A stretch of DNA of 64,000 nucleotides from contig CP070696.1 in NCBI GenBank assembly GCA_020353535.1, forward strand, positions 4,776,465 to 4,840,464, written 5' to 3'. Both the position numbers and the translations under genes were made by a program. Each line of letters opens with the position of its first letter. Within the stretch, counting starts at the first letter, position 1. Source of the DNA: Spirochaetaceae bacterium. Lineage in GTDB: Bacteria; Spirochaetota; Spirochaetia; SZUA-6; DRHE01. Positions 7,651 to 15,698 of this stretch are shown here, one piece after another. The notes below the pieces were generated by a model. That model had not been told where the DNA came from. It searched no databases and saw nothing but the letters and a program-made list of their open reading frames with translations.

Positions 7651-8988
7651 ATGGAAAATCTTGCCCTTTTAGGCGGTCCTCGGGCGGTCCAGGGAGTCGC
7701 GGAGGAACTTTTCACCTGGCCGATCGTTACCCCGGAGATTGAGGAAGCGACACTGTCGGTCCTGCGATCGGGAATCATTTCGGGTCTTCAGATTACCATG
7801 GAGTTCGAGCGGGAGTTTGCAGAGTGGCTCGGTTTGAAGTATGCCCTGGCTCACAACACCGGTACCGCCGCCATTCACGGTGCCCTGTACGGCTTGGGTG
7901 TGGGGGCGGGAGATGAGATCATCTGTCCGAGCATGACCTACTGGGCCTCCTGTGTGCCCGCCTTCTCTTTGGGAGCCACGGTCGTGCTTGCGGATATCGA
8001 CCCTCAAACCTTGTGCATCGATCCCGCGGATCTGGAGAAACGGATTACTGAGCGGACCAAAGCGGTGGTCGTAGTCCACTACGCGGGAATGCCGGCGGAC
8101 ATGGACAGCATTCTGGAGATCGCCCGCAGGCGCGACATCGCCGTGCTGGAGGATGCCTCGCATTCCCACGGCAGCCTCTTCAAGGGAAGAATGACGGGAA
8201 CCATGGGAGAGGTCGCGGGTTTCTCTCTGATGTCGGCGAAATCCTTTCCCATAGGGGAAGGAGGAATGCTGGTCACGAACGATCGGGAAATCCTGGAAAG
8301 ATCCATCGCCTTCGGACATTACGCCCGGCACGGCGAATCACTGACAATACCGGATATCAGAGCTGCGGCAGGCGTACCCTGGGGAGGCTATAAATACCGC
8401 TTGAATCAGCTGTGCTCCGCCATCGGCAGGGTTCAGCTGAAACTGTATCCGGACCAGATGGCGGAAATCGATCGGGGGATGAATCACTTCTGGGATCTTC
8501 TTGAGGGGGTACCGGGGATTCGCCCCAGGCGGCCCGATAGGAAGACGGGAACTACGATGGGAGGATGGTACAATCCCCTGGGATACTACGAGTCCGAGAA
8601 ACTCGGAGGACTCTCCATCACGCGCTTCTGCCAGGCGGTCAGGGCGGAAGGATTTGAGGAATGCACGCCCGGATGCAATCGTGCGCTTCATACCCACCCC
8701 ATCTTCCAGAACCTGGATGTATACGGAGGCGGAAAGCCTACGATCCTGGCCAATGCCCGCCCCGGGATTGACGTACGCCCCAATCATGAATCCCTCCCCG
8801 TGTCCGACACCGTACAGTCCTGGGTGTTCAGAATTCCCTGGTTCAAGCGCTACATCCCCGAAGATATCGAACGATTTGCCCTGGCCTTTAAAAAAGTTGC
8901 CGACAGCTTCGAACAGCTGCTTCCCGATGATCCCGGAAATCCGGCGAATATGGGGAATTGGGGTACCAGCTCCCTGGTACGCCCCTAG
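7651..8988 (+). CDS. DegT/DnrJ/EryC1/StrS family PLP aminotransferase
   Basis: A 445-residue sugar-aminotransferase-fold protein. The PLP lysine is K197 in FSLMSAKSFPIGEGG and the pyridine-N aspartate is D168 in VLEDASHSHG. HNTGTAAIHGAL near residue 68 binds phosphate. Members aminate keto-sugars or cyclitols (AHBA synthase, StsC). In a catabolic cluster such enzymes can instead deaminate amino-sugars or act as PLP dehydratases. AAGGAAGG precedes the ATG by about 4 bases. It is the last gene of the amidohydrolase unit; the next gene has its own promoter beginning 13 bases after the stop. Confidence 0.85.
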   Translation: MENLALLGGPRAVQGVAEELFTWPIVTPEIEEATLSVLRSGIISGLQITMEFEREFAEWLGLKYALAHNTGTAAIHGALYGLGVGAGDEIICPSMTYWASCVPAFSLGATVVLADIDPQTLCIDPADLEKRITERTKAVVVVHYAGMPADMDSILEIARRRDIAVLEDASHSHGSLFKGRMTGTMGEVAGFSLMSAKSFPIGEGGMLVTNDREILERSIAFGHYARHGESLTIPDIRAAAGVPWGGYKYRLNQLCSAIGRVQLKLYPDQMAEIDRGMNHFWDLLEGVPGIRPRRPDRKTGTTMGGWYNPLGYYESEKLGGLSITRFCQAVRAEGFEECTPGCNRALHTHPIFQNLDVYGGGKPTILANARPGIDVRPNHESLPVSDTVQSWVFRIPWFKRYIPEDIERFALAFKKVADSFEQLLPDDPGNPANMGNWGTSSLVRP

Positions 8989-9000
8989 CCCTCTTTCAGC

Positions 9001-9029
9001 TTGGCAGGAGCAAAAATTACGAATATAAT
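9001..9029 (+). promoter_or_regulatory. Near-consensus promoter for GAF-GGDEF gene (leaderless)
   Basis: TTGGCA (9001-9006), 17-base spacer, TATAAT (9024-9029). The ATG at 9039 lies 9 bases after the -10 box, so the transcript should begin within about 3 bases of the start codon; no Shine-Dalgarno is present. Confidence 0.75.
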
Positions 9030-9038
9030 GCATCAGCA

Positions 9039-10076
9039 ATGAGCAGCGAACCGGAAGAACTCCAACAGATGCACCTGGAGTTGGGAAGCCAGGATCTGAA
9101 GGAGATCATCGAGATTGGCTCCCAGATCACGGCTCAGCTGGATGTGGAGAATATAGTCAGGAACGTGGTGCTGAGCTTCGTGGCGAAATTTCAAGCTGCC
9201 TCGGTTACCTGCATCCTTCCCAATGACCTCGATGAAAAACTGCCAAATCTCTACTACTTCAAGGGTTTGAAGCAGGAAAAGATCGACCTGCAAATACCCT
9301 CCCTGATCCCTATCCTTTCCTTCCTGGGACAACACGAGTACAACCAGATTTCCTTTGCCTACTTCAAAGAGAATTTCGACAACGAGCAGGTCATTCACCA
9401 ATTCGAGGTGATTCAACCGGACATCATCATTCCCCTGAGGACCGACAAAGGCGTTGGCGGGCTCATTCTGCTGCCTCCAAAACAGGAAGGCGGTCCCTAT
9501 ACCCTCCTGGACATCCAGTACATCACTCAGATCGTCCGTTTTGCCTCGATTGCCATTGAAAACGCCAACCTGTACTGGCAAGCAACCACCGACCGGATGA
9601 CCAAACTGTTCTCCCACCACTTCTTCCAGCAGAACCTGGAGGAGGAGATCGCCCGGGCTCACCGTTACGGAACGACCCTGTCCCTGCTCATGTTCGACAT
9701 TGACCATTTCAAGAAATTCAACGACACCTATGGACATCTTCAGGGGGACCTGATCATCAAAGAAATTGCCAATATTCTGCGCGGATCCGTGCGCACCATC
9801 GATTTTACCGCGCGTTACGGCGGTGAGGAGTTCGCGGTTATTCTCCCTGAAGTCAGCGCCAAAGGTGCGGCGGTCGTGGCGGAACGAATCCGCAAAACCA
9901 TTGAGAAAAACCCCTTTCACGGCGATGAAGAACCCCTGTACGTGACTGTGTCAATAGGCGTGGCGGCTTTCAAGCCGGCGCGTATGCGCTCCGCCTCTCA
10001 GCTCATCGCCGAAGCAGACAAGGCACTGTATCAGTCCAAGGAGATGGGCCGAAATCGGGTCACGGTACAGAAATAG
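9039..10076 (+). CDS. Diguanylate cyclase with N-terminal GAF-like sensor
   Basis: A 345-residue soluble protein that makes cyclic di-GMP from two GTP. Residues about 20-185 look like a GAF-type sensor (two lobes, VGGLILLPP strand, IAIENANLY closing helix). Residues about 190-345 are a full GGDEF domain: DIDHFKKFNDTYGHLQGD, the signature GGEEF at 261-265, and the inhibitory I-site RTID exactly five residues before it, so product feedback is likely. The start is ATG 9039, set by the promoter at 9001-9029; an in-frame start at 8958 would lie upstream of that promoter, inside the previous gene. It appears to be monocistronic. Confidence 0.9.
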   Translation: MSSEPEELQQMHLELGSQDLKEIIEIGSQITAQLDVENIVRNVVLSFVAKFQAASVTCILPNDLDEKLPNLYYFKGLKQEKIDLQIPSLIPILSFLGQHEYNQISFAYFKENFDNEQVIHQFEVIQPDIIIPLRTDKGVGGLILLPPKQEGGPYTLLDIQYITQIVRFASIAIENANLYWQATTDRMTKLFSHHFFQQNLEEEIARAHRYGTTLSLLMFDIDHFKKFNDTYGHLQGDLIIKEIANILRGSVRTIDFTARYGGEEFAVILPEVSAKGAAVVAERIRKTIEKNPFHGDEEPLYVTVSIGVAAFKPARMRSASQLIAEADKALYQSKEMGRNRVTVQK

Positions 10077-10078
10077 TC

Positions 10079-10109
10079 TCCGCCGCTCCTTCGGCGCCGC
10101 TTCGGCGGA
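10079..10109. terminator. GC-rich hairpins after cyclase gene, possible terminator
   Basis: TCCGCCG (10079-10085) can pair with CGGCGGA (10103-10109). Nested within is CCGC-TTCG-GCGG (10097-10108), a stable UUCG tetraloop. No T-run follows, so this would be an RNA 3'-end stabiliser or a non-canonical terminator. Confidence 0.35.
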
Positions 10110-10143
10110 TGACCAGACCGCACAAGAGCACAGAGGCTTGCAC

Positions 10144-10172
10144 TTGACTTTTTCCTGAAAAATAAGTATCTA
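10144..10172 (+). promoter_or_regulatory. Possible promoter for lytic transglycosylase operon
   Basis: TTGACT (10144-10149) is followed after 17 bases by TATCTA (10167-10172). The -35 is good and the -10 weak. Confidence 0.4.
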
Positions 10173-10194
10173 AAGCCCTCTGGGAGAAAGAATT

Positions 10195-10854
10195 ATGAAA
10201 AATGTGCTGTATTCGCTCATTGCGATTATTTTTCTCTCCTGCTCCGGAAGCGTGCACAACCGCGAGGCGGCCTACCTGGAGATTCTCACCCCTGAGACGA
10301 TCTCATTCCTTCTCGCCGAAAGACCGGAAGGAGCGGATCCGGGCCTGTACCTCTACCGCAACGAGCTGAGCAGACCGCTGGTGGAAACCTTCTACTACCA
10401 GGTAACCGCAGACCGGGAAATCGCTGAGGCGATTCTAACAGCGGCGGACAGCAACGACATTCCGCTGCCTCTGGCCTTTTCCCTTGCCTGGGGCGAAAGT
10501 TCCTATCAGGTCAGAGCAATCAACCGCAACGCCAACTCGGTGGACCGTGGATTGTTTCAATTGAACTCCCGCTCTTTCCCCAACCTCAACGAAGAACAGT
10601 TCTACAATCCGAGGATCAACGCCCGCTATGGCCTGGAACATTTCCGCTACTGCCTCGGGGTGGGTAGAAACGAGCTGGTGGCACTGGCCATGTACAATGC
10701 AGGGATCAATCGGGTACGAAGGGGGACGCCCTACAGCACACTGCACTACGTGGCTCGCATCCTGAACTACGAGCAGGAGCTCTTCGAATCCTTCGAAAAG
10801 ATGCTCAAGGAGAACGTGGAAATCGCCAGGGTCCTGGAAACCCTACCCTCATGA
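10195..10854 (+). CDS. Lytic transglycosylase (SLT-fold) lipoprotein
   Basis: A 219-residue protein with a lipoprotein signal (IIFLSCSG, lipidated Cys near residue 16), so it should be membrane-anchored. Residues about 90-190 form a goose-lysozyme-like SLT domain: the catalytic Glu is in AWGESSYQVRAINRN, followed by RGLFQLNSRSF and ALAMYNAGINRVRRG. It would cleave peptidoglycan to 1,6-anhydro-muramyl products during wall turnover. GGGAGA precedes the ATG. Its end overlaps the start of the aromatic-pathway fusion by 4 bases, an odd partner with no obvious functional link. Confidence 0.85.
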   Translation: MKNVLYSLIAIIFLSCSGSVHNREAAYLEILTPETISFLLAERPEGADPGLYLYRNELSRPLVETFYYQVTADREIAEAILTAADSNDIPLPLAFSLAWGESSYQVRAINRNANSVDRGLFQLNSRSFPNLNEEQFYNPRINARYGLEHFRYCLGVGRNELVALAMYNAGINRVRRGTPYSTLHYVARILNYEQELFESFEKMLKENVEIARVLETLPS

Positions 10855-12758
10855 TCGTCGTCCTGGAACACAACATCAAGCCCACGGACAAGTCCAATAT
10901 CGTTCATTTTCTCGAGGACAAGGGGTTTCGTATCCGAGAGATTCAAGGCGAGGAAGAGACAATTTTAGGAGCGGTGGGAATCATTCCCATCGACCTGAGA
11001 GAGGTGGAGTTGCTCCCGGGTGTCGCCCGGGTAATACCCATCACCAAACCGTATAAACTCGCTTCCCGGGAGTTCAAAAAGGAGGATACCTCGATACCCG
11101 TAGGATCGGTGAAGATCGGCGGCTCCCGCGTGGCCGTGATCGCCGGTCCCTGCTCCGTGGAATCCCGGCAGCAGATCATGGAAATTGCAGCCCTGGTTCG
11201 GGAATCCGGCGCGGTGATCCTGCGGGGCGGGGCATACAAAGCCAGGACCTCTCCGTATGCTTTCCAGGGGCTTGGCGAAGAAGGCCTTAAGTACCTCAAG
11301 GAAGCCGGAGATGCAAACGGGATGCCGGTGATTTCGGAGATCGTCACTCCGGAACATGCCGGAATGTTCGCCGAATACGCGGATATCCTGCAAGTCGGCG
11401 CCCGGAACATGCAGAACTTCGAATTGCTGAAGAGAGTCGGGGCACTGCACAAACCCGTACTGCTAAAGCGAGGGCCCGCCGCCACCATCCAGGATCTACT
11501 GATGTCCGCCGAGTACCTACTGGCCCATGGCACCAATTATGTGATGCTTTGTGAACGGGGGATCCGAACCTTCGAAACCTACACCCGCAACACCCTCGAT
11601 ATATCTGCCATTCCGGTAGTGAAAAAACTGAGTCACCTGCCGATCCTGGTGGACCCAAGCCATGGCACAGGCATCCGTGCCAAGGTTCTGCCCATGGCTC
11701 TGGCCGCTGTGGCAGCCGGCGCCGACGGATTGATCGTGGAGGTACATACAGATCCAGATCATGCCCTCTCCGACGGTCCCCAGTCGTTGTACCCGGAGCA
11801 ATTCGAAAAGCTGATGCGGGACATTCAGGCTCTGACTCCGGTCCTCAGCAAAGAGTTGGCCCGGCTTCCGGAAACACTGTCCCCTCCTCCCGCCTACTCC
11901 CCCACCGTCTCCGCCGATCAGGGGCAGATCCTGGTGGCGTTTCAGGGAGAACCCGGTGCATTCAGCGAAAATGCATTGCTGCGTTATTTTCCAGATTCCG
12001 CTCAATCCCAGCCGCTTCAAGAGTTCCGGGATGTATTCGACTCGGTACTTACCGGCAAGAGTCACTACGGAATCATCCCCATAGAAAATACCCTGACCGG
12101 TTCTATCCACCAGAACTACGACCTCCTGCTTCAGTACCCGGACATCCGCATCGTCGGAGAAAAAACGATCCGGATCATTCACAATCTCATCGGAGTGCCC
12201 GGTGCGCGGATCAAAGATATCAAGCGGGTCTACTCTCACCCTCAAGGTCTATCACAATGCGCCCGCTACCTGGACAGTTACCCTCAGTGGGAGAAGATTC
12301 CGTACTACGACACAGCCGGTTCGATCGCCTTCGTCGCCCGGGAGGGGAACAAAGAAAACGCAGGGATCGCCAGTCTGGACGCGGCCAGGGTTCACAAGAT
12401 GAACGTGCTGAAGGAGGGGATCGAGACCGACAGCCAGAACTATACCCGCTTCGTGATCATTGCTCGAGAGGAGTTAGCTCAAGCGCAAAACCGGACAGGG
12501 AAAGCCAACAGAGCTTCCCTGGTCTTTTCCACCGCCAACACCCCTGGATCCTTGTTTCGGGCATTACAGGTGTTGGCGGACCGAAATATTAATATGGTGA
12601 AGCTCGAATCCAGACCCATTGCGGGTAAACCCTGGGAAGAGATGTTCTACGTGGATGTTGACATCCCTGAGGAAAAAGAGAGTTTTCAAAAAGCTCTTGA
12701 GGAACTGTCGGGGGTCACCGAAACTCTCCGTATCCTTGGTCTTTACACCGTCAAGTGA
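10851..12758 (+). CDS. Bifunctional DAHP synthase (type I-beta) / prephenate dehydratase fusion
   Basis: A 635-residue fusion that would carry the first step of aromatic amino acid synthesis and the phenylalanine branch step in one chain. Residues 1-75 form the ferredoxin-like regulatory domain of Thermotoga-type DAHP synthase. About 85-340 is the (beta/alpha)8 synthase: GPCSVES with C101, GGAYKARTSPYAFQG, LLKRGPAATIQ, DPSHGTG. A proline-rich linker (343-355) leads to prephenate dehydratase at 360-545 (GEPGAFSENA, IPIENTLTGSIHQNYDLL, catalytic TRF 532-534). An ACT domain at 553-635 has the phenylalanine-binding ESRP (586-589). Phe feedback on the dehydratase is expected. No chorismate mutase domain is present. 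Start overlaps the preceding gene by ATGA. Confidence 0.93.
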   Translation: MIVVLEHNIKPTDKSNIVHFLEDKGFRIREIQGEEETILGAVGIIPIDLREVELLPGVARVIPITKPYKLASREFKKEDTSIPVGSVKIGGSRVAVIAGPCSVESRQQIMEIAALVRESGAVILRGGAYKARTSPYAFQGLGEEGLKYLKEAGDANGMPVISEIVTPEHAGMFAEYADILQVGARNMQNFELLKRVGALHKPVLLKRGPAATIQDLLMSAEYLLAHGTNYVMLCERGIRTFETYTRNTLDISAIPVVKKLSHLPILVDPSHGTGIRAKVLPMALAAVAAGADGLIVEVHTDPDHALSDGPQSLYPEQFEKLMRDIQALTPVLSKELARLPETLSPPPAYSPTVSADQGQILVAFQGEPGAFSENALLRYFPDSAQSQPLQEFRDVFDSVLTGKSHYGIIPIENTLTGSIHQNYDLLLQYPDIRIVGEKTIRIIHNLIGVPGARIKDIKRVYSHPQGLSQCARYLDSYPQWEKIPYYDTAGSIAFVAREGNKENAGIASLDAARVHKMNVLKEGIETDSQNYTRFVIIAREELAQAQNRTGKANRASLVFSTANTPGSLFRALQVLADRNINMVKLESRPIAGKPWEEMFYVDVDIPEEKESFQKALEELSGVTETLRILGLYTVK

Positions 12759-12772
12759 CGCATCATCTTGAG

Positions 12773-14182
12773 CTAGTCGGCGACTCCCAATTGCTGTAAG
12801 CGGACCTCCTCCTCCTTCGACGAGACATATTCATAGCGTCTGCGATTGGCCCGCACGATACTGTTCTTCAATCCACTCAGTTCGATTTTAATCCCCTTGA
12901 GCTGACTCTGCAGCTCCTTGGCTGCTTCCTTGCGATAGTACTCGCTCAGCCCCTGTAGCCGCCTATGCAGCAACTGCAGCTCACCAAGGTTCTTTTTGAG
13001 GAATCCATCAACCTGGTGCTCCGAAGCCTCGCTCAAACGGGCAAAGCTAACACTGTCCGGCTGACTCAAAGCGTCAAACAGGGAGATTTTCCTGCGCACA
13101 CCTTCGACGAACTTCTGCAAGTCGATTGATTCGATCTGGGTGGTGGAAGTCCGGGAATCGAAATAACGCAGCTCCACCGTTATCCTCAGCTCCCGGCCTT
13201 GAAAGGTCTTTCGCAGCCAGGAGCGAAGGCTCCACCGCCGCCTGCTCTTTTCCAACAGCTCCTGATTGGTCATGATTTTTCGCAGAGCATCCTTCAGATG
13301 GCTCCCCGCCGACAACATCAAACGTACCGCTTCCATCAGGATGATCCTGTAGTCGGGCTTCTTCCGGTTTTCCGAAGGTTTTTCTTTCCGGATTGCCAGC
13401 ACGCTGAGGAACCGCTCGCGAAGCGCCGGCGCCTCTGCGGAGAACTCCTCCTGCAACAGCTCGATCACCAGGTCCCGATAAAAGGGTTTGCCCTTCATGG
13501 TCGAAGCGAAAACGCTTTTAACTTTCTCATAGGCCTTGTCCGCACCGAGGGTGTACAACCTTTCCAGGCTCGCGTGGAGGGAGGGTAACAACTTCTGCCT
13601 CAGCATTAATTTGTAGGCCTGCCGCTGAAATCCAAATATCTCCTTGAGCTGAGACAATATGATTCGATTGTGCGACTGCATCTGGGTCAGGGAGGAGGAG
13701 ATGATGCTTGTCGACACATTGTCGCTACCCGGACGAATCTTCCCCAGGGTCTCGGCAAGCACCGCCGTGGTGGCGTCCAGGGAGTTTTCGGTGACGTGTT
13801 CCCAGTTGATGTACTGCACCAGAGCTATGATTCGGCGCAGGCGCTGCAGATTCAAGAAATCCAGGCTGAATTGGTAGTAGGTGTTTAAGAACTCGAGCTG
13901 GGCATGAAAGGCACTCAAGCGCTGGCTGAGCCTTTCGCTTTTCTCAGAGTCCAGGATATCTCCCTTGGGAGGCACCACTACCTCGGATATCTTCTGCTCG
14001 TACTTGTAAGGGTCCTCCTGAACCAGGGCTTTGCGCAACAAAATGTTGTACAGGTTCTCGAAGAGGCTCTGGTATATACGAAAGCTTTCTTTGATCTGGG
14101 GGAGCGTGTTCGTATCCAGGAATCGTCGTTTGGCTTCGATCGCCGCCCCCAGGCGTGCTTGAAAGCCTTCGGGATCTGACAT
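12773..14182 (-). CDS. Conserved large helical protein of unknown function
   Basis: A 469-residue, highly charged, Leu/Gln/Glu/Arg-rich protein with long helical stretches and no signal peptide or membrane segment. Coiled-coil-like segments occur near residues 80-115 and 385-440 and a basic patch near 325-345 (KSRRRWSLRSWLRK). I do not recognise a domain. It starts from a clear promoter (14190-14218) with the ATG 7 bases after the -10 box. It is divergent from a DUF4416 gene whose promoter overlaps its own, which suggests the two are regulated together. It may be a spirochete-type cytoplasmic structural or scaffold protein, but that is a guess. Confidence 0.75.
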   Translation of the reverse strand: MSDPEGFQARLGAAIEAKRRFLDTNTLPQIKESFRIYQSLFENLYNILLRKALVQEDPYKYEQKISEVVVPPKGDILDSEKSERLSQRLSAFHAQLEFLNTYYQFSLDFLNLQRLRRIIALVQYINWEHVTENSLDATTAVLAETLGKIRPGSDNVSTSIISSSLTQMQSHNRIILSQLKEIFGFQRQAYKLMLRQKLLPSLHASLERLYTLGADKAYEKVKSVFASTMKGKPFYRDLVIELLQEEFSAEAPALRERFLSVLAIRKEKPSENRKKPDYRIILMEAVRLMLSAGSHLKDALRKIMTNQELLEKSRRRWSLRSWLRKTFQGRELRITVELRYFDSRTSTTQIESIDLQKFVEGVRRKISLFDALSQPDSVSFARLSEASEHQVDGFLKKNLGELQLLHRRLQGLSEYYRKEAAKELQSQLKGIKIELSGLKNSIVRANRRRYEYVSSKEEEVRLQQLGVAD

Positions 14183-14204
14183 ATACAGGAGTATAGATTA
14201 TAGA
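14176..14204 (+). promoter_or_regulatory. Rightward promoter for DUF4416 gene, interleaved with leftward promoter
   Basis: CTGACA (14176-14181), 17-base spacer, TATAGA (14199-14204). A GTG start at 14212 is 7 bases downstream. The element overlaps the leftward promoter at 14190-14218. Confidence 0.5.
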
Positions 14205-14218
14205 TCTGTACGTGGCAA
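14190..14218 (-). promoter_or_regulatory. Leftward promoter for the 469-residue unknown gene (leaderless)
   Basis: Minus strand TTGCCA (14213-14218), 17-base spacer, TATACT (14190-14195). The ATG at 14182 is 7 bases further, so the mRNA should start at or next to the AUG. Confidence 0.68.
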
Positions 14219-14784
14219 TTGGAAGGCGTTTGCGCGGCATGGGGCAAATTGGGCTATTTACCTTGGAAAAACTTGTAATCCCGATTCTCATATCCCGCCA
14301 ACGGCTGCGCCATTCGCTTATCCAGGACCTGCAGAACCGCTATGGGCAGATCGACTATATCAGTCCGGATCTGCCGTTCTTCTACACCCGCTACTACGAC
14401 GAAGAAATGGGCACGCCCATAATCCGCTTCTTTATCTCCTTCCTGCGGCTGATCGATCCGAGCACATTGGCTCAGATAAAACACCAGACCAATGCGCTGG
14501 AAAATCAGTATAGCGAGGCAGGAAGACGCAAGATAAACATAGATCCGGGCTTGCTCAGCCTGAGCCGCTTCATCCTCGCTTCGAGCAAAGAGGGTCCGCA
14601 CCGGATCCCCCTCCGCGAGGGTATATTTGCGGAAGTGACATTGGTGTACGAAAAGGGCAACTATCGGCCTTTAGAGTGGACCTATCCGGATTACCAAAGC
14701 TCCGAATACCTTACGATTCTTGCAGAGATCCGCAAGCGCTACAAAGCTCAACTCGGCGAAACATACAGGGCACGGGATCGCTAA
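14212..14784 (+). CDS. DUF4416 family protein
   Basis: A 190-residue protein with the DUF4416 pattern: FYTRYYDEEMGTPIIRFFISF, LIDPSTLAQIKHQTN, RRKINIDPGLLSL, GPHRIPLREGIFAEVTL and the C-terminal WTYPDYQSSEY. The conserved His, Glu, Asp and Tyr residues suggest an enzyme or ligand-binding pocket, but no reaction is known to me. The start at GTG 14212 fits the leaderless promoter; the alternative ATG at 14239 (MGQIGLF) matches the usual start of the family and has GGAAGG 12 bases upstream. The two cannot be separated from sequence alone. The 3' end overlaps the HAD gene on the other strand by 4 bases. Confidence 0.82.
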   Translation: MAIGRRLRGMGQIGLFTLEKLVIPILISRQRLRHSLIQDLQNRYGQIDYISPDLPFFYTRYYDEEMGTPIIRFFISFLRLIDPSTLAQIKHQTNALENQYSEAGRRKINIDPGLLSLSRFILASSKEGPHRIPLREGIFAEVTLVYEKGNYRPLEWTYPDYQSSEYLTILAEIRKRYKAQLGETYRARDR

Positions 14785-15620
14785 AAAACGATCTCCCGCT
14801 GCCAGAGAGCAACGGCTTCGCTGAAATCAGACTCCTCTCCTGATTGCACCGACTGAAAACTGGCAGCAAGCTCCCCCGGCGCATCACTTACCACGAAACT
14901 CCTGGCCGCCCAGCGCAGCAGATCCAGATCGTTGTAATCATTTCCAATCGCCATGACCGCATCCTCCCGGATCCCCTGGTCACGGATGATTCTGATGGAA
15001 GCTTTGGCTTTGGAGACCTCCTTAGAGAAAATCTCGATCCAGAGGGAGCGCCTGTCCAGGGGAGAGGTGGTGCGCACCACGGTCAGACGGTCCAGCTCCT
15101 TCCGTATCTCCGCATAGTGGGAGGTTGGGCGATGATACGGTTCAATGGCCACCAACTGGCAGGCCTTACCGGGGGGCACCTCCCGGTTCCGACCGGGGGC
15201 AGCAAAGTCTCGATACAGGGCGCAGCGAGCCTCAAAGTCCGGATTCGGCTGCCCCGATGAATAGAAGACAAAATGATGATTATCCGGTATCGGCCTATGC
15301 ACCATAAAGTCCAACGAGCGTCGCCGAAGTGTTTTAAAGGCCAGGGAAACCTCCTCTTCCTCCAACGAAACACTGTACACGATCTGTTGACGGGGCCAGG
15401 CCATGATCCCCGCACCTGAGGAGAAAATCAGAAAATCGATGGGAAACTCGTTGGGCAGCACCTTGTGGGCGGAAAACAGGTTTCGCCCGGTGGCAATCAC
15501 CCTCAGTACCCCCTGCTCTCCCAGGTCCGACAGAGTCTGATAATTACGCCTGCTGATGCGGTGGTCCTTCTGAAACAGGGTGCCGTCCAGATCGGTGACC
15601 ACCATTGCCTTAACCGCCAT
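14781..15620 (-). CDS. HAD-superfamily (Cof-type) phosphatase
   Basis: A 279-residue Cof-like haloacid dehalogenase hydrolase. Motif I is VVTDLDGTLF near residue 8 with the nucleophile Asp, motif II is VIATGRNL, and motif IV is GNDYNDLDLL near residue 228. The C2-type cap lies between motifs II and III. Such enzymes dephosphorylate sugar phosphates, nucleotides or cofactors such as PLP and FMN. Start ATG 15620 puts motif I at the expected distance; the open frame continues upstream but is only the complement of the divergent glycosyltransferase gene. A weak GAGAG site precedes it. Confidence 0.85.
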   Translation of the reverse strand: MAVKAMVVTDLDGTLFQKDHRISRRNYQTLSDLGEQGVLRVIATGRNLFSAHKVLPNEFPIDFLIFSSGAGIMAWPRQQIVYSVSLEEEEVSLAFKTLRRRSLDFMVHRPIPDNHHFVFYSSGQPNPDFEARCALYRDFAAPGRNREVPPGKACQLVAIEPYHRPTSHYAEIRKELDRLTVVRTTSPLDRRSLWIEIFSKEVSKAKASIRIIRDQGIREDAVMAIGNDYNDLDLLRWAARSFVVSDAPGELAASFQSVQSGEESDFSEAVALWQREIVF

Positions 15621-15655
15621 GATCACTCTCTGCTTTAATATAGTTATATTTAACT

Positions 15656-15683
15656 TTGAAAAGTAACCTGATCGGCTTATAAT
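15656..15683 (+). promoter_or_regulatory. Promoter for UgtP/MGDG-type glycosyltransferase
   Basis: TTGAAA (15656-15661), 16-base spacer, TATAAT (15678-15683). The candidate start codons are TTG 15699 and GTG 15717/15720, giving a very short leader. Confidence 0.65.
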
Positions 15684-15698
15684 TTGAAACAACCTTAA

